A stretch of DNA of 64,000 bases, taken from contig JAADJZ010000004.1 in the NCBI GenBank assembly GCA_011032825.1, positions 62,001 to 126,000 of the forward strand, given 5' to 3'. This document shows positions 35,100-47,677 of the stretch, in pieces (within the stretch, counting starts at the first letter, position 1; each line of letters starts with the position of its first letter). The position numbers and the translations under genes are program-made. Source of the stretch: Massariosphaeria phaeospora (Eukaryota > Ascomycota > Dothideomycetes > Pleosporales). The notes beneath the pieces are model-generated. The model searched no databases and was not told the origin of the DNA. It worked only from the letters and a program-made list of their open reading frames with translations.

Positions 35100-38000
35100 G
35101 AAAGAACTTCGGCGTTAAGATTTTCGCCGCGTTTATAGCGAACATTTAGAAAGCTTTTTAAACTAAGGTAGTAGTTAACCTACGCCTAACGCTACTCAAC
35201 TAGATAAAAGATTAGTATACAGCGTTTATGCAGTTTAAGGCTAACAAATTATCTCTTTACCAAAGTCTAATAGACTACGACATCGAATTAATCAAAAAAA
35301 ACAAAAAGAAAGTAGAGGTTTTAAAAGGACTTTTTTATAACATGTTTAAAGACAAACTGTTAGTCTTGCAAAAGCAGCTTACTGCGCATTTAAATTGCAA
35401 GTTTATTAGAGTAAGTTGCTTCTAGGCCGAAGCGCTAGTGTTGTTTGCAAAGAAACTTAGTAAAGAGCTACGCTTTTGCGTAGACTATCGAGCGTTTAAC
35501 GCTATTACAAAAAAAAACTAATACTCGCTGCCTTTAATTCACGAAACCTTAAATTAGATTAGCTAGGCTAAATAGTTTACTAAGCTGAACGTTATCTAGG
35601 CCTTTTACAAAGTCTAAATTGCTAAAAGAAACAAGTAAAAAACAGCTTTCTATACAAAATTTAGATTGTACAAATAAATAGTTTGCTTATTTAGCTTTGC
35701 TAACGCTCTAAGTACGTTTTAGCAGTTTATTAACTACACTTTGCGTAATTACATTAACGTCGACGCCTTTGCATACTTAAATAATGTACTTATCTACTTT
35801 AAAAGTTCTTAAAAAAACTACTAGCAACGTGTTAAGAAAGTTGTTAACAAGTTAAAAAAAGCAAGGTTACAACTTGATATTAAGAAATGCGAGTTTAAAG
35901 TAACTAAAGCTAAATACCTTAGTTCTATTATCAAGGTAGGCAAAGAAATTAGCATAGATCTAAAAAAAGTCTGCGCAATTTTTAAATAAAAAGCTTTAGC
36001 TTTAGTTAAAAAAGTGCAAAGCTTTGTTAGTTTTGCAAACTTTTACTAGCAGTTTATTTGCGCCTTTTTTGCAATCGTTTTTTTACTAACAGAGTTAACA
36101 AAAAAAAGCGTTAAATTCCGTTAAGAGCTTAAACAACAAGAAGCGTTTGACACGCTTAAAAAAAAGTTTATATCTAAACTGTTATTAGCCTATTTTAACC
36201 TCGATTTAGAAACCGCTATTGAAGCGGACGCTTTAGAAATAGCTACTAGAAAAGCGCTTTTTTAAAAAGCAAAAGACAACTTGTAGCGAGCAGTAGCTTA
36301 CTACTTTGCTAAAATGTTACTTGCAAAGTCTAACTACACTATTTACAATAAAGAATTATTAGCAGTAATTAAATGCATTACTAAATAAAAAGCGGAGCTT
36401 AAAGCAGTGCCGAAAATTACAGTTTACACTAATTACAAAAACTTTTTGTACTTTACTACAGCGAGGTTACTAACAAAGCAACATGTTCGCTAAGCAAACA
36501 TTTTTTTTAAACACAACCTAGAGTTTGTGTACCGCCTTAGAGCAGCTAATAAAAAAGCAAACGCTTTTTTACGAAAAGAGCAGAATCTTTTTTAAAACAA
36601 AAACAATGTCTGGCTGAAAAGCCGTAAATTCTAACTTCTCAAACTAGCTAGTGTGTCAAACGAGAATAACATTACAAAAGAAACTTTAAGCGTAATTCGC
36701 GCGTTTCCGCTCTACAGTACAAAGAATAATTCTAAGAATAATGCAAAAAAGTTGTTCTTAGATAAACTTTGAAATAGAGGAGTTTAAGAAAACGATTTGT
36801 ACTAGAAAGCTTTAGAGGCCGTAAAAAAAAGCTAAATTAAAGAAAGTACCCGTAAGAAGTTTCTTTTGAGCCTTTAATTAAAAGCGTTTTTAGCGAATTG
36901 CGCTGTCAAAAACAATAGTTTTCTCTATAAAAAAAGAAAATAAGTGCCGAAAACGTATTAACTACGTACTAGATTGATTTTCGAAGCCTATAACTTACCT
37001 ATCGCAAGGCACCCTAGCAAGAAAAACACTTATAATATTCTAAAAAGAGATTTTTTCTAGCTAAAGATAAGCTTGGACACTTAATAGTACATTGCTAACT
37101 GCGATGCGTGTAGACGAGCGAAACTATAGCGAAAAATAAAAAGTAGTTTTCTTTGCTCGCTTTCTGTTCTAGACAGAATCTAGAAAGAACTCTTTATAGA
37201 TTTTATTACTAACCTACTAGAAAGCAACAGATGTACAAACTTACTAGTTATTACAAACTAATTAAGCAAGAATATAATCTTAATCTCTATAGCAAAAATC
37301 AACGCAGCAACTGTAGCAAAGGTATTTATTAAGAGAGTAGTAGCCTACTACTAGCTCTCTAACGCTATTGTTTTCAACTAAAAAGCACAATTTGTAAGCA
37401 ACTTTTAAAAAACACTTTGCGCAAAGCTAAAGATAACAAAACAGCTCTCGACAGCTTTCTACTTAGAAACTAACGAAGCTACAAAAAAAGCAAATTTAAT
37501 AATTAAAACTATCTTAAGGCCGTTTGTAAACTAGAACTAAAAGAACTAAGCGCAGCTATGCTCTATCGTACAAATCGCAATTTAAAAACAAAAAGCAGTG
37601 TTAACAAAAGTAAGCTTTTTCTTTTTCTAGCATAGTTACGAGATGGACCTAATCTAGCTTCGAGCAAAAAAGAAAGCGGATACGCTCTACTAGGCAACTC
37701 TAGACTCTAAGCGAAGCGCAGCAGAAATAGTTAAAAAAATAAAAAAAGTTATTGACTTCGCGCAAGCTGCTATGGCGGAGGCTTAATAGAAGCAAGAAAA
37801 ACAAGCAAATTAACATAGAAAAAAAGCGCTTTTGCTTCGAGTAAGAGACAAAGTCTAGTTGCAGTATAGCAAATACATCTCTAATAAGCGCCTAAGTAAG
37901 AAACTTAACTAGAAAAATAGCAAGTATACAGTTCTAAAAGTTAAATTCCTAGGCAATATCGTTTTAAATACACTTTCTAAGATAAATTTAACATTTTTGA

Positions 38001-38330
38001 TAGATAAGCTTAGACTCGCAGCAGACAATTCTTTGAAAAGCTAGATAGTATTCGATTAGCGCCTAAAGAGCGTTACTATAGAAAGCGAGCAGAAATAGCT
38101 AGTCGAGCGCATTACAAGCAAGCGCTAGAAGAAAGTTAAAAGAAGCTAAAAGCTAGAATATTAGGTTAAATAGACTAGCTATAACTAGCCTACATAGAAA
38201 CTAGCGCTAGAACTCAAAGACACAAAAGCTTTATTTACTTAGCAAGAATTTTCGGCAGCCTACCGAAACGCTAATAGAAAATTGCTAAAAGACTTTTGAA
38301 ACAGCACGCTTTTAGAAAGGACGCTAGGAC
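35100..38330 (+). pseudogene. Family 4 Pol: RT, RNase H, integrase, chromodomain (degenerate)
   Basis: An open stretch at 35228-35425 precedes the RT (GLFYNMFKDKLLVLQKQL). RT reads LRFCVDYRAFNAITKKN, KTAFYTKFRLY and FAYLNNVLIYF (YLDD to YLNN) at 35450-35810. RNase H follows to about 36500, integrase at about 37000-37460. At 38150-38300 VK-TSYN-PT with flanks ELKDTKALFT and FSAAYRNANRKLLKDF matches a chromodomain and tail. Stops are frequent. Confidence 0.8.
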
Positions 38331-38374
38331 GCTAACAAAGTAAGTAAATTGCTACAGATTAAGAAAAAAGCTTA

Positions 38375-38692
38375 TGTAATAGGCTAAAAGCTTTATAAAT
38401 TGCTTTAGTCGTAGAACTTTAGTAGATCTCAACGCTAACATACAGCGCTTAAGTAGACTTCGCACTTCTCTAGGTAAACTTCGCAAGCTCGTTGGCTTGG
38501 TATATTAACGATATATTGCCTACGGCTACAAACGCTTTAGACTTTTAGTAGAGCACTAATAGCTTCTAGTAGAGCATTAATAGCTGCCTAGCAAGAGGTA
38601 TATAGAGTTGCTCTACTTTTGCTGTAAATAAACTTTATCGAATTTATTACATTCTTTATCTAGAACTTGCTATCTTTAGCGATTCTTTTTTA
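38375..38692 (+). repeat. Family 4 3' LTR
   Basis: 318 bp, partner of 32443-32760. Directly followed by the last piece of the split G1 LTR at 38693. Confidence 0.88.
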
Positions 38693-39289
38693 TTGCGAGC
38701 GCTTAGCTAGCTTAAAGCGCTTAGCAACTAAGCGCACTAAGTAGACTAAGCAAAACGCTTTTAGCAAAGAATTATAGAACTATATAAATTAGTAGAATTT
38801 TCTTTACAATTTAGATTCTTTGTAGTTAACTCTTTTAAGTACATTTTATACATAGATAAAATCTATAAACAACAAATTGTTACTTTGTTATTCTATCTAA
38901 AATAGAATTAAAATTGTTTTTTTTTGTTGTTATTAAGATCTTTGAACATAGAACAATTTCTTAGGCGAAATCTTTGAGTTCGATTACAATTACCCTTAGT
39001 AAAAAAACACTTCTAATAATACTTTAACTACTTTAGATTTAAAACTAAAATAATATAATAATTTTAACGTACTTTACAAGTTCGTGCATTACACGAGTTT
39101 ATGCATTACTTTTGCTAAGCTTCTACTAAACTCTACTTTCTACGTAATGCTTTAACAACAACACTAGATAGAACTTTCTAAAGAACGTTAGATACAGCTT
39201 GCTCTTTAAGCTTTTAAACAAAATGCAACACTTTTTTAGCAACGCGCTGCAGCTATTTACAACGTTGATTTATTAATACTAAGCTACTA

Positions 39290-41170
39290 ACGTAGATCTC
39301 TAGCGAGTTGCTTACCTAGGCGAGTTGCTTACCTGCGCCAAGCTTTCTTCCTACTACTTACTTCTTTTTTTCTACTACTTTCTCTCTAGCACCTAGTATA
39401 AGTTAAGATAACTTAAATTACTTAGAATTAACTGCTGCATCTAACTTACACGTGCGCCTATTGTGCTTTAGCTCGCCGCAGCGTCTACAGCGTCTTAAAA
39501 GCTAGCTACTCTAATTACTAGCATTACTACGAGCTCTCTTTTTCGCTTTTTTTTTATTACTGCGCGCTTTAAACGCCTTAAGGGCTGTTAAGCGCACGCT
39601 TTTTTTAACTGTAAAAGTACTTTCTTGCTGCACACGCTTTCTCTTGTGCAATTTTCGTTGCAAGAAAGCCTTGTTAGCAGCTTAAAGTTTAGCAACTTAG
39701 TTGCGCAGTAGCAGTATAAAAGCTGCTGCATACTCTGCGCCTTTAAAAAGCTTTGCAAAAGCATTAACTATTAAAGTAAAAAAGCTATCTACATGCCTTT
39801 GAATTTTCTTTCAAATTAGCGTTAATTGTGACTCAAATTTTAAAGTATTGCTTAAAGTTTGAGACTGCTAGGAACTGTTCTTTACGGTAGGTAATAGTAG
39901 AGTGCAAAGCTGCACGTTAAGCTTCAAAATTACCGCTTCTAAGTTAAATAAAACTAATCTAGCACTTTAAAAGCTTTTTTGAATATTGCTCTTTGTAATA
40001 AAAGCGTTGTAAGCGCTAATAAAGCATAGCAGAAACTTAAGTTTAGTAATGTAGTTGATTTAGTTGCGCATTAGATTCTTGGCTTAGCGGCCGTACGCCT
40101 TTTTCAAAGGCGCAAAACAGCTAACATTAAGAGGCTGCAGAAAGTGCAACAAGTAAAAAAGCATGCAAAAAGTAATAATGCTGTTATCTTTGTAGTACTG
40201 CTAGAAAGCGAGCGAGTTATAGCTCTTATAGCCGTTAATAAAAAGTAAACGTACTGTTTTAACAGTACGTTTCTTTGTATAGGCGTTAAAGTGCTTTAAC
40301 TACTCTAAACCTAGCTCGTTGTTTGTCTAGCTGTTTTTAGAAACTGCGATAACCTAGTTGCGAAGTAAGCTATCTTTCTCGTACTAGGCAAAAAAGTAGT
40401 TTTTGCTTTAAAAAATAATAAAGAGTAGAATAGCTTACTCTATTGCGTTAACGCTTTGTACTACTATTGTCTACTCTTTGTTACTTTGCTGCACCGTTTT
40501 CGGCCGTTCTTAACGCTCTAAGCTAGTAATTACTGTACTCGTTGAGATTTGACTTATTATAAAGCTTGTTTTATTAAAGTTGTAGGTGTTCTTGTTTACT
40601 ACGCTGTACTTGGCTTTTATATTTGCTACAAGCTTAAACTAGTTAGCTACAAGCTTAAAATTCTTACAAAGAGCTCTTTTATAGTTGTACTTTTAATTAA
40701 ACTTAATCTAGAGCTTAAAGTAACGCCTAACGAACGACGTAACCTAGTTCTTTTTAACTAGTAGCTAGCTTTGCGCTGCAAGTAGTAGGTTAGCTTTATT
40801 CTCTAACTTAGCAAGCTTAAGTAGAAAGCTTCGCGCGTTAAAGTTAACAGCATACTTCTTAATTACTATGTTTTTTGTTAAACGAAGCTTTATTAAGTTA
40901 AGTGTGCAATTGCGTCGTAGAAGTTTTTTAGCAAGCTAATTGCTTAGTGTTTTTTAAAAAACGTTGTAGATTGATGCAGCGCGTTGCTAAAAGAGTGTTG
41001 CGTTGCGTTAAATAGCCTAGATCGCAAGCTATATTTAGCTTTCGTTTAAAGCGCGTAGCGCGTTGTGTAGTTAAGCTATCGCGTAGTAGAAAGAAAAAAG
41101 CAGGTGTTGGTAGAAAGCTTAGCGTAGGTAAGCAACTCGCCTAGGTAAGCAACTCGCTAGGAATCTACGT
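39290..41170 (-). mobile_element. Fot1/pogo-type transposon copy D nested in E2
   Basis: TIRs start ACGTAGATCTCTAGCGAGTT, repeated inverted at 41170; TA at 39288-39289 and 41171-41172. Transposase on the minus strand; a CCHC-type C-terminal tail lies near 39430-39500 and the SYNS-like segment near 40190-40250. Related copies D2 (45205-46945) and D3 (55930-57785) share the TIR. Confidence 0.85.
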
Positions 41171-41699
41171 TAACGCGTAAAATAAACTTTACAAGTAGAT
41201 TACTAGCTTAAATTAAAGAATCTAACAAAGACTAAAGAGAGCGTAGTTGTTAAGTATATACTTAAGCTTATATTGCGCGAATTTCTTTTTAAGCTCGCAG
41301 CTGTAGCTAATATAGCTAATTTCTTGCGCGCAAAGCGCAATCTAGGCTAAGTTAGCTTAAACTAGCCTAGTACGTAGGTTATGCACTGCTTTGAGTTTAC
41401 AATAAAGTTCAATTGCAAGTACAATTACAAAAAAGCGCTTTGCAAAGATTTTAAAGTTATTTAGAGCTAGTTTTGCCTAGTAGCTAACATAAAAGCTAAG
41501 TATAGTATCTAAAATGTAAACACGTACAACTTTAACAAAACAAGCTTTATAATAAGCTAGATATTAACTAAAGTAGTTGTTACTACTTTAGAGAAACGAA
41601 AGCAGCTAAAGATAGTGTAGCAAAGTAATAAAAAGTAAACTACAGTTATCCAAAGCATTAACGCAACAAAGTAAGCTATTTTACTTTTAAAAGCTACTA

Positions 41700-43548
41700 A
41701 CGTAAACTACTAGTAACCTAGCTAAACTAGTAACCTAGCTAAAAAACGCTAAGACTACGAATACTAACTTGCTTTTACTATGCTTACACCTACGAACGCG
41801 CAATTACGTAAATACAAAAGCAAACTTTTCTTTGCTTTTAAAGCTTTTAGAGCTAGCAAATTTTAAAGCTTTTGCGTAGCTGCACAGTTTTTTACTGTTA
41901 ATTACCGTTGACTTGCTAAACGCGATAAAAGAACACTTTTTAGCTTAAAAACTACGTTTACTCTCTGTAAGCTTACAAGCACTAAAAAAGAAACAATTGT
42001 CTAATACATTTTTGACTTTAACGCGCGAGAATTCGCGCTTTTTTTATCTAAAGTAGCTAATATAGCTGATAAACTGCTAGGCGAGCGTAGTAGTAAGCTA
42101 GTAAGCAAGAACTAGCCTGCGCGCTTCGTAACGCGTTTATCTAAGCTCAAAATAGCTTTTAATTGAGCCAAAAATAGGCAGAGAATACTCTAAGAGAATC
42201 TAGAAATAATTAGCGCGTAGTTTAAGCTAGTAGAAAATACTAAAGCTAAGTACAGCGTCTACAACAACGACGTGCACAACTTTAACAAAACTAGCTTCTA
42301 GATAAGCGTATTTGGTTCTATAAAAGTCGTTACAGGCTTTTAAAAACGTACTCAACTTAATCTTATCCAGCTAAGCAATCGAGAGTAGGTAATAGTTATT
42401 CAAAGCATTTGCGCCGCAAGGTACGCAATTCTGCTATTTATTATCTACAAAAAGCGCGTTTACATCTTAGCATAGTACAAGAAAAACTTTATACTTAGCA
42501 ATTAAAAGCTCTTAGTTTCTAAGAACGGCTAGACAAACAACGCTTTTAGTTTTAAATAGTTAAAGCACTTTGACGCGCATACAAAAGCGCGTTAAGTAAA
42601 AAAGTATTAGCTACTTATTTTAGACGGCTATAAGAGCTACTAATTTTAGAATTTTAAAAACTATTACTTTGAGAACAAAATTCTTACGCTTTGCATGCTA
42701 GCTTATTTATTTTATATTCTTTAGCTGCTAGATGTAGTTTGCTTTTTGCTGCTAAAGCTAAAGTACTCTTAACGCGTTTGAGACTTAGCGCGCTAGCGCG
42801 TTTTTTATATCAACAAAAAAAGCTTTTTGCTAGCTTTTAAAAACGCGTTTTTTAAAGTGTTTACAACAAAGAACTGCAAGAAAGCTTTTAAAGCTTTAGA
42901 GCTAGTTTCTATTAACGCGCAAGTAGTTTTTAGTTGTTTTAAAGTATAGCTGCGTACCTCGCTACTACTTTTCGCACTAGAAACGCCGTAGCAGTCAAAG
43001 ACTCTAAGCAATACACTTAAATTTAAATCGCAATCAAAGCTAGTACGCGATTCTATTACTAGATTGCTTACTTTAGCGCAGAGTAGCTTCTTTTAGCTTG
43101 TAAAAAAAGCTTAATTAATGCTGCATTAGAACGCGCTTAAGGACTACTGTATCAAAGAGCTTAAAAATTAATTAGCAAAGATAACTAAGCAGAAATTGCG
43201 CAAACGGAAGCGGATTTAGCATAGCAGTACAATAGAGTATAGTAATAGATTAGCGCAAGTAGCTGCTAAAGCGTCTACAGCGCTTTAGCTATTAAAGAAA
43301 GCGCGTAGTAAAGAGAGTTAAAAAAGAGCACAACTAGCTCTACGGCGCTGTAAAAACTGTAGTAATACAAAGCACAATACTCGAACCTGCTAAAAGAATA
43401 TAGAAAAAGCTTTTAAATCTAAAGCTAGCACGACGTACGCAGGTTCCTTGTTTGATAGCAATTAATTTAATATTCTTTGAGATAAGTTGGTTGTGCCAAG
43501 CATTTTTGGCTAGGTTACTAGTTTGGCCGAGTTACTAGTAGTTTACGT
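41700..43548 (+). mobile_element. Fot1/pogo-type transposon copy C nested in E2
   Basis: TIRs start ACGTAAACTACTAGTAAC and hold a tandem GTAACCTAGCTAA-type motif; TA at 41698-41699 and 43549-43550. The plus-strand transposase closely parallels copy A (HNFNKTSF; KRVYILA; ETP-QSKTLSNT region) including a C-terminal CCHC knuckle (CKNCSNTKHNTRTC) at about 43350-43395. The TIR differs from that of A although the transposases are similar. Confidence 0.85.
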
Positions 43549-44631
43549 TACTACTTCTTTGATTAGTACAAGAAAAATAACCTACTTTAAAACTAAGTTA
43601 TTGCAGTTTCTAAAAACAGCTAAACAACGAATAAGCTTAGATTTAAGTAGTTAAAGCACTTTAATAAGCATACAAAGAAAAAAGTAGTTAGCAGCTACTA
43701 ACTACTCGCTTAAATTCTAGCAATACTGCAAAGAAAACAAAATTATTACTATTTGCATACTTTCGTACTTATCGCACTTTTTACAGCTTCTTAATGTAAG
43801 TTGTTTTACTTTTTTTAAAAAAGCGTATAAGCGCTAAGCTAAAAAAAATTATACGCAACTAAATTACTTACATTACAAAACTTAAGTTTTTACTAAACTT
43901 TATAAGCGATTACAATGCTGCAATTACTTCTAGTAATATTCAAAAAAAGTTTCAAAGCGCTAGATTAGTTTTATTTAACCTAAAACGAGTTATAATAGCT
44001 TTTAACGTTTGGCTACGTACTTTATTACTACTACTTTTTAACAATAAGCTCTAGCAGTTGCAAACTCTAAGCAATACTTTTAAATTAAAGTCGCAATTAA
44101 CGCTTGTAAAAGCAAGAATTGAGAAGTATATAAATAGCTCGCTAACTTTTATAGTAAAAGCTTTTAAAAAAGTTTTAAAGAAAGTAGCTATTATCGCGCA
44201 CAAGCTAGTGTTAGCGCAACAAAAAATAGCTAAGCTAAAAGTAGCAAATAAAGCTGCTACGCAACGTAAATCGCATACAAGAAAGCAACTTTAAGCAGAA
44301 AAAACTTTAACAGTTAAAAATAAAGCTCGTTTAAGTTTAACTGCTCTAAAAGAGTTTAAAGCGCGTAGTAATAAAAAAAAGCTAAAAACGCAAGTGCGCG
44401 CTAGAGTAGGTAAACTATTTTAAAAGTAGTTTAAATAGTGCAATTAAACTAGGCATAACGCGCGTACGTGTAAGCAAGTAGCAAAAGTAAACTCTAAATA
44501 ATATCTTAAGTTAGATTGCTTTATATAAAGCTAAAATAAGCTGTTTTGCGCTAGAATAGAGTAGTTTTGGTAGAAGCTTAGCAAAAGTATCTTGCAAACT
44601 CGTGTAGCTTAACTACTCGTAAAGTACGTTA

Positions 44632-45202
44632 CTACTTTATTCTACTCTTTATTTTTATTTTTATTTTTAACTTTTTCTTTATTTTTACTAGAGAACTTGT
44701 TTGCTTCTGCTAACGCTTTTTTTTACTAATTTTTTGTTTTATATTCGTTTTTATACTTATTGTAGAACGCATTAATTTCTAAGTTGCTACTTGCTATATT
44801 TTTATACTTATTAATTGTAAGCGCTAGAATATATAAGCTATTAATATTCTTATAAGTATTGTTACTATTAACGCGTAGTTTAAAAGAAAGCGTAGGCTTG
44901 CGTAAGCTAGTATAGTTAGTATAAATATATAATAAACTACTATAATAACTTACTTTTAGTTTTTAGTAGTTACTAGTGTTAAATTCTTTAAAGTCAACGT
45001 TTTTACAAAGTTTTGCTAATTTATTTTAGCTTTCTTGTTTTTAAACGAATTATTTTTCAATTTAGCTAATTTGTTTAAGTAGATACAACGCATAATTCTA
45101 TTAGTAGCTTCGCTAGCGCCAAATATTCGCGACATTAGCTAATTCTTAATTTTTCTTTTGTTTTTTAGTACTTTGGTAATTTGTTTAAGAATGTTTTTGT
45201 AC
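44632..45202 (-). pseudogene. Unrecognised relic gene with an intron-like sequence
   Basis: Minus-strand reading starts at an ATG near 45135 (MSRIFGASEATNRIMRCIYL). A 47-nt intron candidate at 44907-44953 has GTAAGT, TACTAAC (44915-44921) and TAG. After it, about 55 codons stay open (SLRKPTLSFKLRVNSNNTYKN...), ending in a Lys/Asn-rich tail (KNKEKVKNKNKNKE, 44640-44700) that may once have been Glu/Asp-rich, since GAA to AAA and GAT to AAT are the decay expected here. I do not recognise the protein. It could also be part of an unknown element. Confidence 0.4.
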
Positions 45203-45204
45203 TA

Positions 45205-46945
45205 ACGTAGATTTCTAGCAAGTTACTTACCTAAGCGAGTTGCTTACTTACGCTAAGCTTTCTACTAATACCTACTTTTTTTTTTCTACTACGCAATAGC
45301 TTAACTACACAACGCGCTACGCGCTTTAAACAAAAGCTAAATACAACTTGCAATCTAGACTATTTAACGCAATAGAATACTTTTTTAGCAATACGCTGCA
45401 TTAATCTACAACGTTCTTTAAAAAACACTAAGCAATTAGCTTGCTAAAAAACTTTTACAACGCAATTGTATACTTAACTTAATAAAGCTTTGTTTAACAA
45501 AAAACACAGTAATTAAAGAGTATACTATTAACTTTAACGCGCAAAGCTTTTTACTTAAACTTGCTAAGTTAAAAAATAAAGCTAACCTACTACTTGCAGC
45601 GCAAAGCTAGCTACTAGTTAAAAAAAACTAGGTTACGTTGTTTATTAACCGTTACTTTAAGCTTTAGATTAAATTTAATTAAAAGTACAGCTATAAAAAA
45701 GCTCTTTGTAAAGATTTTAAGCTTATAGCTAACTAGTTTAAGATTGTAGCAAACATAAAAGCTAAGTACAACGTAGTAAACAAAAATACTTACAACTTTA
45801 ATAAAACGAGTTTTATAATAAGCTAGATTTTAATAAGTATAGTAATTACTAGCTTAGAGCGTTAAAAATAGCCGAAAATAGTGTAGCAAAGTAACAAAAA
45901 GTAGATAACAGTAGTACAAAGCGTTAACGCAATAGAGTAAACTATTCTACTTTTTATTATTTTTTAAAGCAAGAACTACTTTTTTGCTTAGTACAAAAAA
46001 ATAGCTTACTTTGCAACTAAGTTGTTGCAGTTTCTAAAAATAGCTAGACAAACAACGAGCTAAGTTTAAAGTAGTTAAAGTACTTTAACGCCTATACAAA
46101 AAAACGTACTATTAAAATAGTACGTTTACTTTTTATTAACGGCTATAAAAGCTATAACTTGCTTGCTTTCTAGCAGTACTACAAGAATAATAGTATTATT
46201 ACTTTTTACATGCTTTTTTACTCGTTGCACTTTTTGCAGCTTTTTAATATTAGCTGTTTTACGCTTTTAAAGTGCTAGATTAGTTGTATTTAACTTAAAA
46301 GTAGTAATTTTAAAGCTTAACGTGTAGCTTTGCACTTTACTATTACTTACTATAAAAAATAGTTTCTAGTAGTTTTAAACTTTAAGCAATATTCTAAAAT
46401 TTATGTCGCAATTAACGCTAATTTGAAAGAAAATTTAAAAGCATGTAAATAGCTTTTTTACTTTAATAGTTAATGCTTTTGCAAAGCTTTTTAAAGGCGC
46501 TAAGTATGCTGCAGCTTTTATGCTGCTACTACGCAACTAAGTTGCTAAACTTTAAGCTACTAACAAAGCTCTTTTGCAACAAAAATTGCACAAAAGAAAG
46601 CGTGTGCAGTAAAAAAGTACTTTTATAGTTAAAAAAGCGTGCGCTTAATAGCTATTAGAGCGTTTAAAACGCGCAGTAATAAAAAAAAAGCAAAAAAAAA
46701 AGTTTGTAGTAATGCTAGTAATTAGACTAGCTAGCTTTTAAAACGCTGTAAACGCTGCGGCAAGCTAAAGCACAATACACGCACGTATAAGTTAAATGCA
46801 GTAGTTAATTTTAAGTTATTTAAGTTATTTTAACCTATACTAGGTGCTAGAAAGAAAGTAGTAAAAAGAAAAAAGTAAGTAGTAAAAAAAAGCTTGGCGC
46901 ATGTAAGCAACTCGTTTAGGTAAGCAACTCGCTAGAAATCTACGT
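45205..46945 (+). mobile_element. Fot1/pogo-type transposon copy D2
   Basis: TIRs start ACGTAGATTTCTAGCAAG, as in D and D3; TA at 45203-45204 and 46946-46947. The plus-strand transposase includes YNFNKTSFII near 45790 and a CCHC knuckle (CKRCGKLKHNTRTY, last Cys now Tyr) at about 46745-46790. At 1741 bp it is about 120 bp shorter than its relatives, so it has an internal deletion. Confidence 0.8.
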
Positions 46946-46947
46946 TA

Positions 46948-47174
46948 TTAAAAGTTTATATTGTAATAAATACAAGCTTATATTGTAATAAATACAAGCT
47001 TACTTTTTATAAACAAAGCTAAGTTTTGCTTAAAACTACTTAAATACGCATTGTAAGTACAATAATGTAATAAACTAATGTAATAACTTACTACTTTTTT
47101 ATTTGCAATAGCGTTGCTTATTTAAAAGCTTAAGTTTAGTTGTTAACTACTTTTTCTAGTTGTGCGTAGACAAC
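46948..47174. other. Degenerate intergenic DNA with a 22-bp tandem duplication
   Basis: Two adjacent copies of TTATATTGTAATAAATACAAGC lie at about 46955-46998. The remainder is AT-rich with no recognisable gene. ACAAC at 47170-47174 is the left target duplication of G1b. Confidence 0.7.
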
Positions 47175-47677
47175 TGTTATTAGAAGTATTCTTTTACCAA
47201 AGGTAACTATTATCGAACTTAAGAATTCTACCTAAAAAATTGTTCTATGTTCAAAGAGCTTAATAACAACGTAAAAAAACAATCTCAATTCTATCTCGAA
47301 TAGAATAACAAAGTAACAATTTGTTTTCTATAGATCTAATCTATGTATAAAATGTAGTTAAAAAAGTTAACTACAAAAAATCTAAACTGTAAAATTTTTT
47401 TTGCTAATTTATATAGTTTTATAATTCTTTGCTAAAAGCGTTTTGCTTAGTCTACTTAGTATACTTAGTTGCTAAGCACTTTAAGCTAGCTAAGCGCTTG
47501 TTGCTTAGTGTACTTAGTTTGCTAAAGCTCTAATCGCACTAATTACTATTACGTAACTGCTAACTTAATTCTGCTTTGCGCATTGCTGTACTTTTATTTT
47601 GCAAATTTGCAAGTTTTAACAACTTTTTTACGTCGTTGCTTAGTCTACAATACCTAGTATTATTTCTATTTGTAATA
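47175..47677 (-). repeat. G1b 3' LTR
   Basis: 503 bp; begins TGTTATTAG; its last dinucleotide has decayed from CA to TA (ends GTAATA). Partner 54221-54723. Confidence 0.92.

Larger units (their letters stand above)
32443..38692 (+). mobile_element. Ty3/gypsy chromovirus, family 4 (degenerate), with hAT-MITE M1 inside
   Basis: Two 318-bp LTRs (32443-32760 and 38375-38692) start TGTAATA and end TTTTTTA, probably an eroded CA. The flanks TAGCG (32438-32442) and TTGCG (38693-38697) match at four of five positions, a weak target duplication. Gag, RT, integrase and a chromodomain are readable on the plus strand. It sits in a G1 LTR fragment. Length without the MITE is about 5.85 kb. Confidence 0.85.
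14076..39028 (+). repeat. One G1-family LTR split into four pieces by three insertions (G1c)
   Basis: The inverse of the G1 LTR starts TGTTACAAACAGAAAC at 14076-14136, resumes at 18612-18723 (after pogo I and its TA), then 32437-32442 (after G1a and its duplication), then 38693-39028, ending CTTCTAATAATA. Concatenated, the pieces follow the complement of the 500-bp LTRs at 18724-19223 and 31932-32431. The sequence after 39028 matches the start of G1 internal DNA, so this is the 5' LTR of a plus-oriented G1 element whose body is interrupted by pogo E2 at 39066. Its 3' LTR is not in the window. Confidence 0.8.
39067..44629 (+). mobile_element. Fot1/pogo-type transposon copy E2, containing copies D and C
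   Basis: TIRs start ACGTACTTTACAAG at 39067 and, inverted, ACGTACTTTACGAGTAG at 44629, with TA at both sides (39065-39066, 44630-44631). Same family as E1. The transposase on the plus strand is cut twice, by D at 39290 and by C at 41700. After C it resumes with SKNS-TTN, LNVSCF-like and an open 78-codon C-terminus (44058-44294: SNTFKLKSQLTLVKARI, then LVLAQQKIAKL). Subtracting both guests gives about 1.83 kb, close to E1. Confidence 0.85.

Noticed and set aside
32438..38697. Claiming a perfect target duplication for gypsy family 4
   Set aside because: TAGCG and TTGCG differ by an A/T change that C-to-T decay does not explain, so it is only reported as weak.
46955..46998. Possible CRISPR-like or satellite array
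   Set aside because: Only two abutting 22-bp copies with no spacers; a simple tandem duplication.
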